Assembly (NCBI GenBank): GCA_963652495.1
Contig: CAVJTU010000006.1
Coordinates: forward strand, 5,337 to 69,336
Origin: Anthropogastromicrobium sp963652495
GTDB lineage: Bacteria > Bacillota > Clostridia > Lachnospirales > Lachnospiraceae
DNA length: 64,000 nucleotides
Direction of reading: 5' to 3'
Below the pieces are notes generated by a model, which was not told the origin of the DNA, did not search any database, and worked only from the letters and a program-made list of their open reading frames with translations. Positions 26,742 through 35,730 of this stretch are shown one piece after another; position 1 is the first letter of the stretch; each line of letters starts with the position of its first letter. Position numbers and translations under genes: made by a program.

Positions 26742-28220
26742 GTGCAGACGCAAAGATCATCGTCAGAACGCTCAAACCAGTCGGTGGAAAAAAAGTCAGC
26801 GGCAAAAAGGGCTCCTCTTGGTCTTTATATTCACATTCCGTTTTGCGTGAGAAAATGCCGCTATTGCGATTTTTTATCTGCTCCGGCCTCCGATGAGGTT
26901 CGGGCGGCCTACCTTCACAGCCTAAACGGACAGATACGCGCCTTTGGCAGACGCTTACAGGCGGTTTCTGAGCCGAATGCGAGCGCAAATGACTTAAAAG
27001 CAAGTGCGAATACGCGTGCAAATAGAAACACAAATTATGTTGTGGACAGCGTCTTTATCGGAGGCGGTACGCCATCGTTACTGTCCTCATCTCAGATGAC
27101 TGCACTGATGGATACCGTGCGGGAATCCTTCGTCTTGTCGCCTGATGCCGAGATCAGTGCAGAGTGCAATCCGGGCACAGTAAACGAAGAAAAGCTTCGC
27201 ACTTATAAAAACGCAGGAATCAACCGCCTAAGCATCGGTCTTCAGTCCTCCGACAACGAGGAACTGGCACTTTTAGGCCGCATTCACACATGGGAGGAGT
27301 TTTTATCTACGTTTGAGCTTGCTCGTCGGATTGGCTTTGACAATATCAACATCGACATAATGGGTTCCCTTCCGGGTCAGACCCCAGCCTCCTACCAGAA
27401 AACACTCGAACGAGTCCTGGCACTTCATCCGGAGCATATCTCCGCATACAGCCTTATCATCGAGGAAGGCACACCTTTCTTTGAAGAGTATGGCAACGAG
27501 GATGCATGCCGCGCTTGTTTGTGTGAAAGTCAAAGTTACTCAGACAAAGTCACTTTGATGGGTGATGAATCAAGGGATGACAATTCAAAAGTGCCGGCAC
27601 GTAAATCTCTCCCATCCGAGGACGAAGTCGTGCAGATGGACGAGCTTACGTGGAAACTGCTTGCACAGGCAGGCTACGAGCATTACGAGATTTCAAACTA
27701 CGCACTTTCCGGCAGATCGTGTAAGCACAACTTGAAATACTGGCATTGCGGCGAGTATCTTGGAGTCGGAACAGGTGCCGCTTCTTATATAAGAAGAGAC
27801 AGCGGTTTGCTGCTTCCTCAATCAGCTGCTTTTGGAAAAACTGCACCGAAACGAAATATACAGCAATCAGACGAAACACCCGGCGACTTTCTTCGTCTAA
27901 AGGTTCTTACCGATACAACGAAATTCTCTAAAATAGACTGGGAATCGCCGACAGCTGTCTCCGCTTGCTTTGTTGAGTGCGAAATACTCACGCGTCAGGA
28001 AGAAATGGAAGAAATGGCATTTTTAGGTCTTCGTACAAAAGAGGGCGTTCGGCTGGCTGACTTTTCGAGTCGCTTTGGAAAGACCTTTGATGAGGTATAT
28101 GGGGATGTGATTAAGCGGTATACCGCGATGGGGATGATGCAGGCTAGTGACACACATGTGGCGCTCACACTCAAAGGCATGGAGGTTGCAAATTGGATCA
28201 TGTCTGATTTCTGCGTGTAA
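26742..28220 (+). CDS. hemW: Radical SAM heme chaperone HemW (HemN-like), with insertions
   Basis: A 492-residue radical SAM protein with the CVRKCRYC cluster motif (Cys35, Cys39, Cys42). The motif is followed by Asp-Phe, as in HemW, and not by the fourth cysteine of true HemN. Other blocks are DSVFIGGGTPS, AECNPGTV, GINRLSIGLQS and the C-terminal HemN domain with LGLRTKEGV. HemW is a heme-binding chaperone and not a coproporphyrinogen oxidase. The protein is about 100 residues longer than typical, with insertions at about 65-95 and about 255-300. I chose GTG at 26742 because AGGAG lies 7 nt upstream. The in-frame ATG at 26727 overlaps lepA and lacks a good site. Confidence 0.9.
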   Translation: MQTQRSSSERSNQSVEKKSAAKRAPLGLYIHIPFCVRKCRYCDFLSAPASDEVRAAYLHSLNGQIRAFGRRLQAVSEPNASANDLKASANTRANRNTNYVVDSVFIGGGTPSLLSSSQMTALMDTVRESFVLSPDAEISAECNPGTVNEEKLRTYKNAGINRLSIGLQSSDNEELALLGRIHTWEEFLSTFELARRIGFDNINIDIMGSLPGQTPASYQKTLERVLALHPEHISAYSLIIEEGTPFFEEYGNEDACRACLCESQSYSDKVTLMGDESRDDNSKVPARKSLPSEDEVVQMDELTWKLLAQAGYEHYEISNYALSGRSCKHNLKYWHCGEYLGVGTGAASYIRRDSGLLLPQSAAFGKTAPKRNIQQSDETPGDFLRLKVLTDTTKFSKIDWESPTAVSACFVECEILTRQEEMEEMAFLGLRTKEGVRLADFSSRFGKTFDEVYGDVIKRYTAMGMMQASDTHVALTLKGMEVANWIMSDFCV

Positions 28221-28282
28221 GCGATTGGCAGTGAATTGTGGTGCGGTTAAAAAATTGAATCGTTGCTGCAGGTTATTAAATA

Positions 28283-28303
28283 GTGCTGCCGGGAAAGCAG
28301 CAC
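28283..28303 (+). promoter_or_regulatory. Hairpin before the YcxB-like gene
   Basis: GTGCTGC (28283-28289) pairs with GCAGCAC (28297-28303). It ends a few bases before the AGAGGA ribosome-binding site of the next gene and has no T-tract. Confidence 0.35.
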
Positions 28304-28318
28304 GGAAAAGAGGAAATG

Positions 28319-28936
28319 ATGTATCAGGTCGATTGTTCCGTTTTGCTGGACGGAAAAAAATTTTATGAGATGTCCATCTGGAATATGTACTGCAGAAAGA
28401 AAAGCTATGTCATGCTGAACGTACTTATGTATGCATTTTCCTTATTAATGATGTCATCCGCACTTCCGCAGATCCTGACAGGAAGCAGCAACACTGCGAT
28501 CATAAACGGAGGTATGGGCTTTATCTTATTTGTTCTCGTGGTTTATATGAATGTCAGCCACATCAGCCGTTTTAAGAAGGCAGCTCAGAACGAGGAGTGG
28601 TTAAAGAAGACAGGAAAGCACATCCGTATCACAAGAGAGCAGATTGTAAACTACCGCATCGAGGCACAGGACGAGCGCAAGTATGAGTGGTCACAGGTGC
28701 TCGGTGCCTACAACCGCAAGGATGAGGTTGTTCTGTGTACAAAGAAGGACGAGCAGATTATGACGCTCGACAAGTCAAAGCTTTCCGAAAGCGAGATGAA
28801 GTTTATCACCGATATCATTGACGAAAAGCATCTGTGGAGAACTACAATGCCGCTTCGCACGGTTTGGGTGATGTTTGGAGCAGTTACAGTGGTCGGCATT
28901 ATGTGGATTGTGCAGGCCGTCATGAAGGTGATGTAA
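28319..28936 (+). CDS. YcxB-like membrane protein of unknown function
   Basis: A 205-residue protein with two N-terminal helices (SYVMLNVLMYAFSLLMMSS and INGGMGFILFVLVVYMNV). A soluble domain of YcxB-like character follows (about 95-165: HIRITREQIVNYRIEAQDER, then EWSQVLGAYNRKDEVVLCT), with one further helix at the C terminus (VWVMFGAVTVVGIMWIVQAVM). The frame opens earlier (28283), but AGAGGA is best placed for the ATG at 28319. It interrupts the otherwise conserved hemW-hrcA neighbourhood. Its function is unknown, and the family call rests on the domain pattern. Confidence 0.7.
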   Translation: MYQVDCSVLLDGKKFYEMSIWNMYCRKKSYVMLNVLMYAFSLLMMSSALPQILTGSSNTAIINGGMGFILFVLVVYMNVSHISRFKKAAQNEEWLKKTGKHIRITREQIVNYRIEAQDERKYEWSQVLGAYNRKDEVVLCTKKDEQIMTLDKSKLSESEMKFITDIIDEKHLWRTTMPLRTVWVMFGAVTVVGIMWIVQAVMKVM

Positions 28937-29014
28937 GATGCAGTCCGGAAGTTTCACTTTTGGGGCGATTCGACAAATGACTGTGCCAGTCTCACTTCTT
29001 AATTTATAGGTAGT

Positions 29015-29056
29015 AAGCGTTTATCCTGAAAAGGGATAGACGCTTTCACTTTTTTG
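29015..29056 (+). terminator. Terminator before the heat-shock operon
   Basis: AAGCGTTTATCC (29015-29026) and GGATAGACGCTT (29034-29045) form a 12-bp stem with one G-U pair, followed by TCACTTTTTT. It isolates hrcA transcription from the lepA-hemW side. Confidence 0.8.
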
Positions 29057-29117
29057 GTACATTTTTGTCAGAAGCCTCACTTCAAAAAATATTCACAACT
29101 TTTTTTCCGAAAACGTC

Positions 29118-29151
29118 TTGACAATACGTTCCAATAGTGCTATTTTATAAT
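29118..29151 (+). promoter_or_regulatory. Promoter of the hrcA-grpE-dnaK-dnaJ operon
   Basis: A perfect TTGACA (29118-29123) is followed at 17 bp by TATTTT (29141-29146), which overlaps a perfect TATAAT (29146-29151) at 22 bp. Either could be the -10. The CIRCE operator begins 3 bp further on. Confidence 0.65.
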
Positions 29152-29153
29152 CG

Positions 29154-29180
29154 TTAGCACTCAGGAACGACGAGTGCTAA
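29154..29180 (+). promoter_or_regulatory. CIRCE operator bound by HrcA
   Basis: TTAGCACTC (29154-29162), 9-bp spacer, GAGTGCTAA (29172-29180): an exact match to the CIRCE consensus. It lies at the transcription start of the operon that encodes HrcA itself, so the operon is autorepressed and induced by heat or unfolded-protein stress. Confidence 0.97.
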
Positions 29181-29208
29181 TAGAAACAAAGGAAAAGGAA
29201 GTGAGCTT

Positions 29209-30261
29209 TTGGAACTGGATGACAGAAAATGGAAGATTTTTACCGCTATCATTAAAAATTATCTGGAGACCGGCGAACCGGTAGGCTCACGCACGATTTC
29301 CAAGTATACCGATTTGAACTTAAGTTCCGCTACCATCCGAAACGAGATGGCAGATCTCGAAGAGATGGGACTGATTATTCAGCCGCATACCTCTGCCGGA
29401 CGAATCCCGTCGGATAAAGGCTATCGTCTGTATGTGGATCACCTGATGAAGACACGTGAAAAGGAAAACAACGAACTTCAGGAGGTTGTAGTCAAGAGAG
29501 TTGACCGGCTGGAGCTTTTACTAAAGCAGATGGTCAAAGTTCTTGCAGCAAATACCAACTATGCGACGATGATTACAGGGCCGCAGGTTGGTGCCAACAA
29601 ATTAAAGTTCTTGCAGCTTTCACGAATGGAAGCAGGAAAGCTGTTAGCGGTTATCGTAGTTGAAGGAAATCTTGTGAAGAACACGATCTTAAACATCGAT
29701 ACCGATATCAGTGAAGAAGAACTTCTGAAATTGAATGTTCTCATCAACAGTGCTTTGAACGGTCTGACGATTGACCAGATTAATCTGGGCATCATCACTC
29801 AGTTAAAAGAGCAGGCGGGAGACTACAGCTGTGTTGTCGGCAGTGTGCTCGAAGCGATTGCGGAGGCAATCAAGCACGAATCGGCACCGGTGATCTACAC
29901 TAGTGGTGCCAACAATATATTCCGTTACCCGGAGCTTTCAGATGAGAAGAATGCACAGCGTTTGATCTCCACTTTTGAGGAAAAAGAAGAGTTGGCAAAG
30001 CTTCTTGAAGACAATTCAGAAAAGACTTCAAGGAACGGTTTGGAAGACAGTTCGGGCATTCAGGTTTATATCGGCGAGGAAAATGGTATGCAGGACATGA
30101 AGGACTGCAGTGTGGTGACAGCCAGATATGATCTGGGTGATGGCGTTCAGGGAACTCTCGGTGTGGTCGGACCGAAGCGTATGGATTACGAAAAGGTCGT
30201 AGGCACATTGAAAAATTTAAGGGAACAGCTGGATGCGATTTATAAAAAGAATGAACCTTAG
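29209..30261 (+). CDS. hrcA: Heat-inducible transcription repressor HrcA
   Basis: A 350-residue repressor. The N-terminal winged helix is DRKWKIFTAIIKNYLETGEPVG to TIRNEMADLEEMGLI, followed by the typical QPHTSAGRIPSDKGYRLYVD. A GAF-like inserted domain and a C-terminal dimerisation region (DYEKVVGTLKNLREQLDAIY) complete it. It binds the CIRCE element immediately upstream. The start is TTG at 29209 with AAGGAAGTGA about 6 nt before it. It leads the class I heat-shock operon. Confidence 0.96.
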   Translation: MELDDRKWKIFTAIIKNYLETGEPVGSRTISKYTDLNLSSATIRNEMADLEEMGLIIQPHTSAGRIPSDKGYRLYVDHLMKTREKENNELQEVVVKRVDRLELLLKQMVKVLAANTNYATMITGPQVGANKLKFLQLSRMEAGKLLAVIVVEGNLVKNTILNIDTDISEEELLKLNVLINSALNGLTIDQINLGIITQLKEQAGDYSCVVGSVLEAIAEAIKHESAPVIYTSGANNIFRYPELSDEKNAQRLISTFEEKEELAKLLEDNSEKTSRNGLEDSSGIQVYIGEENGMQDMKDCSVVTARYDLGDGVQGTLGVVGPKRMDYEKVVGTLKNLREQLDAIYKKNEP

Positions 30262-30333
30262 GTTAGACCTGAGTAATGATCCTGAGAGAAAGCAGTAGCA
30301 AACTCAATCAGGAGATAGAAAGGCGGATATATC

Positions 30334-30960
30334 GTGACAGATATGGAAAAAGAAACAGTTACGGACGAGATTCTGGAGGAGACTGAGCAGGAGGCTGTTG
30401 AGGATATCAGCGAACAGACTGAGGCAGAGGCTTCTGAGGAACAGCCGGAAGACAAGGATGCGCAGGCTGACGATAAGAGTGATAAGAAGCGCCTCTTTGG
30501 CAAGAAGAAGGATAAGAAAGATAAGCAGATCGAAGAACTGACTGCACAGCTTGAGGATTTAAGAAAGCGCAATCTTGCAGAGTTTGAAAACTTCCGCAAG
30601 AGAAGCGAAAAAGAAAAATCCACCATGTTTGATATGGGTGCGAAGTCCGTTATCGAGAAGCTTCTTCCGATTATAGATAACTTCGAGCGTGGATTTGCAG
30701 GTGTCAGCGAAGAGCAGATGAGCGATCCATTTGTGAGCGGTATGGATATGGTTTACAAGCAGATGCAAAAAGCACTTGCCGATATGGGTGTTGAGCCGAT
30801 TGAAGCAGTTGGCAAGCCATTTGATCCGAATTTGCACAATGCTGTAATGCATATCGAGGATGAGAACCTTGGTGAGAATACAGTAGCTCAGGAGTTCCAG
30901 AAGGGTTACTCCTATCATGGAACCGTCGTAAGACATTCCATGGTACAGGTTGCAAACTAA
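30334..30960 (+). CDS. grpE: Nucleotide exchange factor GrpE
   Basis: A 208-residue DnaK co-chaperone. A long acidic, disordered N terminus (about 1-65), a coiled coil (IEELTAQLEDLRKRNLAEFENFRKRSEKEKS, about 68-98) and the C-terminal beta-domain ending GYSYHGTVVRHSMVQVAN are visible. It speeds ADP release from DnaK. The start codon is GTG at 30334, with AAAGGCGG upstream; an in-frame ATG three codons later is the alternative. It lies 72 bp after hrcA and 134 bp before dnaK. Confidence 0.96.
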   Translation: MTDMEKETVTDEILEETEQEAVEDISEQTEAEASEEQPEDKDAQADDKSDKKRLFGKKKDKKDKQIEELTAQLEDLRKRNLAEFENFRKRSEKEKSTMFDMGAKSVIEKLLPIIDNFERGFAGVSEEQMSDPFVSGMDMVYKQMQKALADMGVEPIEAVGKPFDPNLHNAVMHIEDENLGENTVAQEFQKGYSYHGTVVRHSMVQVAN

Positions 30961-31094
30961 GTTTGAAACTGGCAGAAAAGCCGGTGAAGAACAGGCATAT
31001 AAATTAAGCATATTAGACGCAGCGAAAGCTGCATATTTGATAAAGAAAGATTGGATTACAAAACAAAAAGATCAATCTAGGAGGAAATTAGATT

Positions 31095-32954
31095 ATGGGA
31101 AAGATTATTGGTATTGACTTAGGTACTACAAACTCTTGCGTAGCAGTTATGGAAGGTGGAAAGCCGGTAGTTGTTACAAATACAGAAGGTGTTCGTACTA
31201 CACCATCCGTTGTTGCATTCACAAAGACTGGTGAGCGTCTGGTAGGTGAGCCGGCAAAGCGTCAGGCAGTTACCAATGCAGATCATACCATTTCTTCTAT
31301 TAAGAGACACATGGGTACTGATTATAAGGTTAGCATTGATGGCAAGCAGTATACTCCTCAGGAGATTTCCGCAATGATTCTTCAGAAGTTAAAGGCAGAT
31401 GCAGAGGCTTATCTGGGTGAGAAGGTAACAGAGGCAGTTATCACTGTTCCGGCATATTTCAACGATGCACAGCGTCAGGCAACCAAGGATGCCGGTAAGA
31501 TCGCAGGTCTTGATGTAAAGCGTATCATCAACGAGCCTACCGCAGCAGCTTTGGCATACGGTCTTGACAATGAGCATGAGCAGAAAATCATGGTATATGA
31601 CCTTGGCGGCGGTACATTCGATGTTTCAATCATCGAGATAGGTGATGGCGTTATCGAAGTATTAGCAACCGCAGGTGACAACCACTTAGGCGGAGATGAT
31701 TTTGATAATAAGGTTACTCAGTGGATGTTAGATGAGTTCAAGAAGGCTGAGGGCGTTGATTTGTCCAACGATAAGATGGCACTTCAGAGATTAAAGGAAG
31801 CAGCAGAGAAGGCAAAGAAGGAGCTGTCTACCGCTACTACCACAAATATCAACCTTCCGTTTATCACTGCTACTTCTGAGGGACCAAAGCACTTAGATAT
31901 GACTTTGACAAGAGCAAAGTTTGATGAGCTGACCGCAGATCTGATCGCTCGTACTGAGAGACCAGTAAGAGAGGCTCTTGAGGGCGCTGGACTGACCGCA
32001 TCCGAGTTGGATAAGGTTCTTCTGGTAGGTGGTTCCACACGTATGATCTCCGCACAGGATAAGGTTCGTGCACTGACCGGCAAGGAGCCGTCCAAGACTC
32101 TGAACCCAGATGAGTGTGTTGCAATCGGTGCTTCTATTCAGGGTGGTAAGTTAGCTGGCGATGCTGGTGCCGGAGACATCCTTCTGCTGGATGTTACCCC
32201 GTTAACCCTTTCGATCGAGACCATGGGAGGTGTTGCTACTCACCTGATCGAGAGAAATACCACCATCCCGACAAAGAAGAGTCAGATCTTCTCTACCGCA
32301 GCAGATAACCAGACCGCAGTAGATATCAACGTTGTACAGGGTGAGAGACAGTTCGCACGTGACAACAAGTCCCTTGGACAGTTCCGTCTGGATGGTATCG
32401 CACCGGCAAGAAGAGGTGTTCCGCAGATCGAGGTTACTTTCGATATTGATGCAAATGGTATTGTAAATGTATCCGCTAAGGATCTTGGAACCGGCAAGGA
32501 GCAGCACATCACGATCACCGCAGGCTCCAACATGTCTGATTCCGATATCGAGAAGGCTGTTAAGGAAGCAGCTGAGTTCGAGGCACAGGATAAGGCTCGT
32601 AAGGAAGGTGTAGATGCTCGTAATGAGGCAGATTCCTTCGTATTCCAGACTGAGAATGCAATGAAGGAAGTTGGCGACAAGCTGGATCCGACCTTAAAGG
32701 GTCAGGTAGAGACCGATCTTCAGGCACTGAAGGATCTGATCGCATCTACCGATATCAACAACGTAACACCGGATCAGACTGAGCAGTTAAAGGCTAAGAC
32801 TGAGACCTTAAAGAGTAGTGCACAGCAGCTGTTTACAAAGATGTATGAGCAGGCACAGGCAGCTCAGGGCGGCGCACAGGCAGGCCCGGATATGAATGCC
32901 GGTGCAGGTTCCTCCTCCGATGATGTTGTTGACGGAGATTATAAGGAAGTTTAA
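31095..32954 (+). CDS. dnaK: Chaperone DnaK (Hsp70)
   Basis: A 619-residue Hsp70. It has the ATPase-domain start KIIGIDLGTTNSCVAV, VPAYFNDAQRQATKDAG, VYDLGGGTFDVSI and VGGSTRM. A substrate-binding domain and the disordered tail ending DDVVDGDYKEV follow. It folds nascent and stress-denatured proteins with DnaJ and GrpE. A perfect AGGAGG lies 9-10 nt before the ATG and codon use is strongly biased, both consistent with abundant expression. Confidence 0.98.
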   Translation: MGKIIGIDLGTTNSCVAVMEGGKPVVVTNTEGVRTTPSVVAFTKTGERLVGEPAKRQAVTNADHTISSIKRHMGTDYKVSIDGKQYTPQEISAMILQKLKADAEAYLGEKVTEAVITVPAYFNDAQRQATKDAGKIAGLDVKRIINEPTAAALAYGLDNEHEQKIMVYDLGGGTFDVSIIEIGDGVIEVLATAGDNHLGGDDFDNKVTQWMLDEFKKAEGVDLSNDKMALQRLKEAAEKAKKELSTATTTNINLPFITATSEGPKHLDMTLTRAKFDELTADLIARTERPVREALEGAGLTASELDKVLLVGGSTRMISAQDKVRALTGKEPSKTLNPDECVAIGASIQGGKLAGDAGAGDILLLDVTPLTLSIETMGGVATHLIERNTTIPTKKSQIFSTAADNQTAVDINVVQGERQFARDNKSLGQFRLDGIAPARRGVPQIEVTFDIDANGIVNVSAKDLGTGKEQHITITAGSNMSDSDIEKAVKEAAEFEAQDKARKEGVDARNEADSFVFQTENAMKEVGDKLDPTLKGQVETDLQALKDLIASTDINNVTPDQTEQLKAKTETLKSSAQQLFTKMYEQAQAAQGGAQAGPDMNAGAGSSSDDVVDGDYKEV

Positions 32955-33068
32955 TTAGACGGTTGATGGAAAATATCGACTGTGAATTAAGACAAATGAT
33001 CCAAAAGCGCAAAAGGCATGATCTGCGAGTTGGAAAAACAGATCAAAGCGAAAATTAGTAAGATAAAA

Positions 33069-33109
33069 ATGGCATTGCTCTTGGAGAAATTCTCCAGGAG
33101 TTTTGCCAT
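33069..33109 (+). promoter_or_regulatory. Large imperfect hairpin between dnaK and dnaJ
   Basis: The 20-nt arm at 33069-33088 (starting ATGGCATTGC) pairs with 33090-33109 (ending TTTTGCCAT), with four mismatches. It sits in the 228-bp dnaK-dnaJ gap and has no T-tract. It could stabilise the dnaK message or reduce readthrough into dnaJ. Confidence 0.5.
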
Positions 33110-33182
33110 GTTAAGAGTAGAAAAGTATTGGTAGCCCTTTTGGCCAAAGCGGCTTTGAGCGGTTGCCCAGATGGGAGTATTT

Positions 33183-34337
33183 ATGGCAGAGAAGAGAGAT
33201 TACTACGAAGTCCTTGGTGTAGCGAAGGACGCTGATGATGCCGCCATAAAAAAGGCATACAGAGAGATTGCCAAGAAGTATCATCCGGATATTAACCCGA
33301 GCGCAGAAGCTGCAGATATTTTTAAAGAGGCCTCAGAGGCTTACAGTGTATTAAGTGATAAAGAAAAACGTGCGCAGTATGATCAGTTTGGTCATGCGGC
33401 ATTTGATGGCAGCGGCGGAGGCTACAGCGGTGGCTTCAGCGGATTTAGCGGCGATATGGGAGATATCTTTGGCGATATTTTCGGCGATATCTTTGGAGGC
33501 GGAAGAAGCAGAAGAAATGATGGACCAATGAAGGGTGCAAACCTTCGTACCGCGGTTCGCATCACTTTTGATGAGTCCGTAAAGGGCTGCGAGAAGGAAC
33601 TGAAATTAAATCTCAAGGATCCATGCCCGACCTGCCATGGCTCAGGAGCAAAACCGGGAACCTCTCCGATTACCTGTCCAAAGTGTCAGGGACGCGGACA
33701 GGTTACGATCACTCAGCAGTCTATGTTTGGTATGGTTCGTAACGTTCAGGTCTGCCCGGATTGTCACGGAAGCGGAAAGATCATCAAGGAGAAGTGTACC
33801 GACTGTCGTGGTACCGGCTATCTGACCAAGTTAAAGACTATTCAGGTAACGATTCCGGCCGGTATTGACAATGGTCAGAGTATCCGTATCCGTGGAAAGG
33901 GTGAGCCGGGTGTAAACGGCGGCGAGTGGGGCGATCTGCTTGTTGAGGTTACTGTATCCCAGCACCCGATTTTCAGACGTCAGGATTATGATATTTTCTC
34001 TACTGTTCCGGTATCCTTTGTACAGGCAGCACTTGGTGCAACGATTCGGATTGATACAGTCGATGGTCAGGTTGAGTATGAGTTAAAGGCCGGTACGCAG
34101 ACCGATACACAGGTGCGTTTAAGAGGCAAGGGTGTTCCGAGTCTGCGCAACAAGAATGTGCGCGGTGATCATTATGTTACTTTTGTCGTACAGGTTCCGA
34201 CCAGCATGACAAAGGAACAAAAGGAAGCACTGCAGGCATTCGATGAGGCAATGAACGGAAGAGCGACTGCAAATCAGACAACCGCAAAGAAAAAGCATCC
34301 AATCAAGGATTTCTTTGAAAAAGAGAAAGACAAATAA
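33183..34337 (+). CDS. dnaJ: Chaperone DnaJ (Hsp40)
   Basis: A 384-residue type I Hsp40. The J domain carries the HPD motif (KKYHPDINP, about 32-36) and a Gly/Phe-rich region spans about 75-120. Four zinc-binding repeats, CPTCHGSG, CPKCQGRG, CPDCHGSG and CTDCRGTG, span about 148-217. The C-terminal substrate domains follow. It stimulates DnaK ATPase. The ATG at 33183 (MAEKRDYYEVLG) has GGGAG at correct spacing and is preferred to the upstream ATG at 33171. A terminator follows at 34359-34408. Confidence 0.97.
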   Translation: MAEKRDYYEVLGVAKDADDAAIKKAYREIAKKYHPDINPSAEAADIFKEASEAYSVLSDKEKRAQYDQFGHAAFDGSGGGYSGGFSGFSGDMGDIFGDIFGDIFGGGRSRRNDGPMKGANLRTAVRITFDESVKGCEKELKLNLKDPCPTCHGSGAKPGTSPITCPKCQGRGQVTITQQSMFGMVRNVQVCPDCHGSGKIIKEKCTDCRGTGYLTKLKTIQVTIPAGIDNGQSIRIRGKGEPGVNGGEWGDLLVEVTVSQHPIFRRQDYDIFSTVPVSFVQAALGATIRIDTVDGQVEYELKAGTQTDTQVRLRGKGVPSLRNKNVRGDHYVTFVVQVPTSMTKEQKEALQAFDEAMNGRATANQTTAKKKHPIKDFFEKEKDK

Positions 34338-34358
34338 ATGGAGTTGTAATATGCAGGA

Positions 34359-34408
34359 AGAGCTGTTGCAAATGGGTATAATCACCCACGGAGCAGCAGC
34401 TCTTTTTC
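34359..34408 (+). terminator. Terminator of the heat-shock operon
   Basis: AGAGCTGTTGC (34359-34369) pairs with GCAGCAGCTCT (34393-34403), with an inner GGGT/ACCC stem and a T-run TTTTTC after it. Confidence 0.85.
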
Positions 34409-34443
34409 GTATATCAAAAAAATAGAGACAGAAGGGCAACAAT

Positions 34444-34944
34444 ATGGACACGATAACAATACGAAAGGCACGGATGTCGGATCTCAATCAAATGATGGAA
34501 ATTTATGCCGAGGCAAAGCGCTTCATGGACAGTACCGGGAATACGACACAGTGGAAAAAAGGCCATCCGACGCGCGAAATGATTCAGGCAGATATTACAA
34601 ATGGATGCATTTTTGTCTGTACAGGAAAAGACGATATCCCTCATGCCGCATTTAAATTTCTGGTCGGAGAAGACCCAACATATCGCGTGATCGAGCAGGG
34701 CAGTTGGAAAAACGATAATACCTACGGAACCATTCACCGCGTTGCAAGTGATGGAATAGTAAAAGGCATATTCTCAAAGATAGTAACCTTTTGCGAAGCC
34801 ATTTGTCCGGAGCTGCGCGCCGATACGCACGAGAACAACCACGTCATGCAGCATCTGCTTGAGAAAAATGGGTTCGAGCGCTGCGGCATTATCTATGTAG
34901 ACGACGGCTCACCGCGATTCGCTTATCAGCGCTGTGCGCGATAA
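34444..34944 (+). CDS. GNAT-family N-acetyltransferase
   Basis: A 166-residue GNAT protein starting TITIRKARMSDLNQMMEIY. Its middle holds TYGTIHRVASDG, and the C-terminal acetyl-CoA fold region is RADTHENNHVMQHLLEKNGFERCGIIYVDDG. This layout is common among uncharacterised Firmicutes acetyltransferases. The acceptor is unknown. It sits alone between the dnaJ terminator and the two-component system. Confidence 0.85.
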   Translation: MDTITIRKARMSDLNQMMEIYAEAKRFMDSTGNTTQWKKGHPTREMIQADITNGCIFVCTGKDDIPHAAFKFLVGEDPTYRVIEQGSWKNDNTYGTIHRVASDGIVKGIFSKIVTFCEAICPELRADTHENNHVMQHLLEKNGFERCGIIYVDDGSPRFAYQRCAR

Positions 34945-34970
34945 AACAGATCGTTCGTGGAAGCGATTGT

Positions 34971-34993
34971 AACCTAGACTAGCGGTGAGACGA
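34971..34993 (+). repeat. Dispersed intergenic repeat, short partial copy C
   Basis: AACCTAGACTAGCGGTGAGACGA matches the left edge of copy B (AATCTAGATTAGCGGTGAGACGA at 4441-4463) with two differences. The rest of the element is absent. Confidence 0.5.
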
Positions 34994-35031
34994 ACCGCGT
35001 GGCATTAAAGTTCCGGGAGGAAAAGAAGAAA

Positions 35032-35712
35032 ATGACAAAAATACTACTGGTAGAGGACGACTACCAAATCGCCGCATACCTCGGCGAGCTGCTTCAGGCA
35101 GAGGGCTTCGATACGCAGATTGCGGGCTCCAAAAAAGAGGCGAGCGACTGCCTTCTGGCGCAGGTATTTGACTTGGTGCTCCTTGATGTGAGTCTGCCAG
35201 ATGGAAACGGCTTCTCCATCTGCGCAGAAATCAAACGAGAGTACGAGCTTCCGGTGATCTTTTTGACCGCATCGGGTGACGAGTACAGCGTAGTTGCAGG
35301 TCTTGATATGGGAGCAGACGACTACATCGCCAAGCCATTTCGTCCACGTGAACTGATTTCAAGAATCCGCTCGGTGCTTCGCCGCTGCAAAAAAGAGCAG
35401 CGTATTTTAAGCTGTGGCGACCTTCGCGTCAATGTGTCTTCAGCAACCGTGTCAAAAGGCGAAAAAGAGCTGTTTTTATCGGCGCTCGAGTATCGTTTGC
35501 TGCTTCTTTTGATGCAAAACAAAGGTCAGATTCTGACGAGAAATCAACTGCTTGAGGAAATCTGGGATGCGTCTGGCGAGTATGTCAATGACAATACGCT
35601 GTCCGTGTACATGAAGCGTTTGCGTGAGAAGATCGAGGAAAATCCACAGAATCCGCGGCTGCTTCATACGATTCGCGGTATCGGGTACCGCATGGAAGAT
35701 CGGACAGAGTAA
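35032..35712 (+). CDS. OmpR/PhoB-family response regulator
   Basis: A 226-residue two-component regulator. The receiver domain (about 1-115) has the acidic pair in LVEDD, the phospho-acceptor Asp in LVLLDVSLPDG and Lys in AKPF. The C-terminal winged helix (about 130-225) ends LHTIRGIGYRMED. The ATG at 35032 follows CCGGGAGG; the frame extends upstream without family similarity. The partner kinase gene begins 18 bp after the stop and an ABC transporter follows. It therefore probably controls the transporter, perhaps through the repeats at 36923-36964. Confidence 0.93.
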   Translation: MTKILLVEDDYQIAAYLGELLQAEGFDTQIAGSKKEASDCLLAQVFDLVLLDVSLPDGNGFSICAEIKREYELPVIFLTASGDEYSVVAGLDMGADDYIAKPFRPRELISRIRSVLRRCKKEQRILSCGDLRVNVSSATVSKGEKELFLSALEYRLLLLLMQNKGQILTRNQLLEEIWDASGEYVNDNTLSVYMKRLREKIEENPQNPRLLHTIRGIGYRMEDRTE

Positions 35713-35730
35713 AAAAAGGGGAAACTTCAT

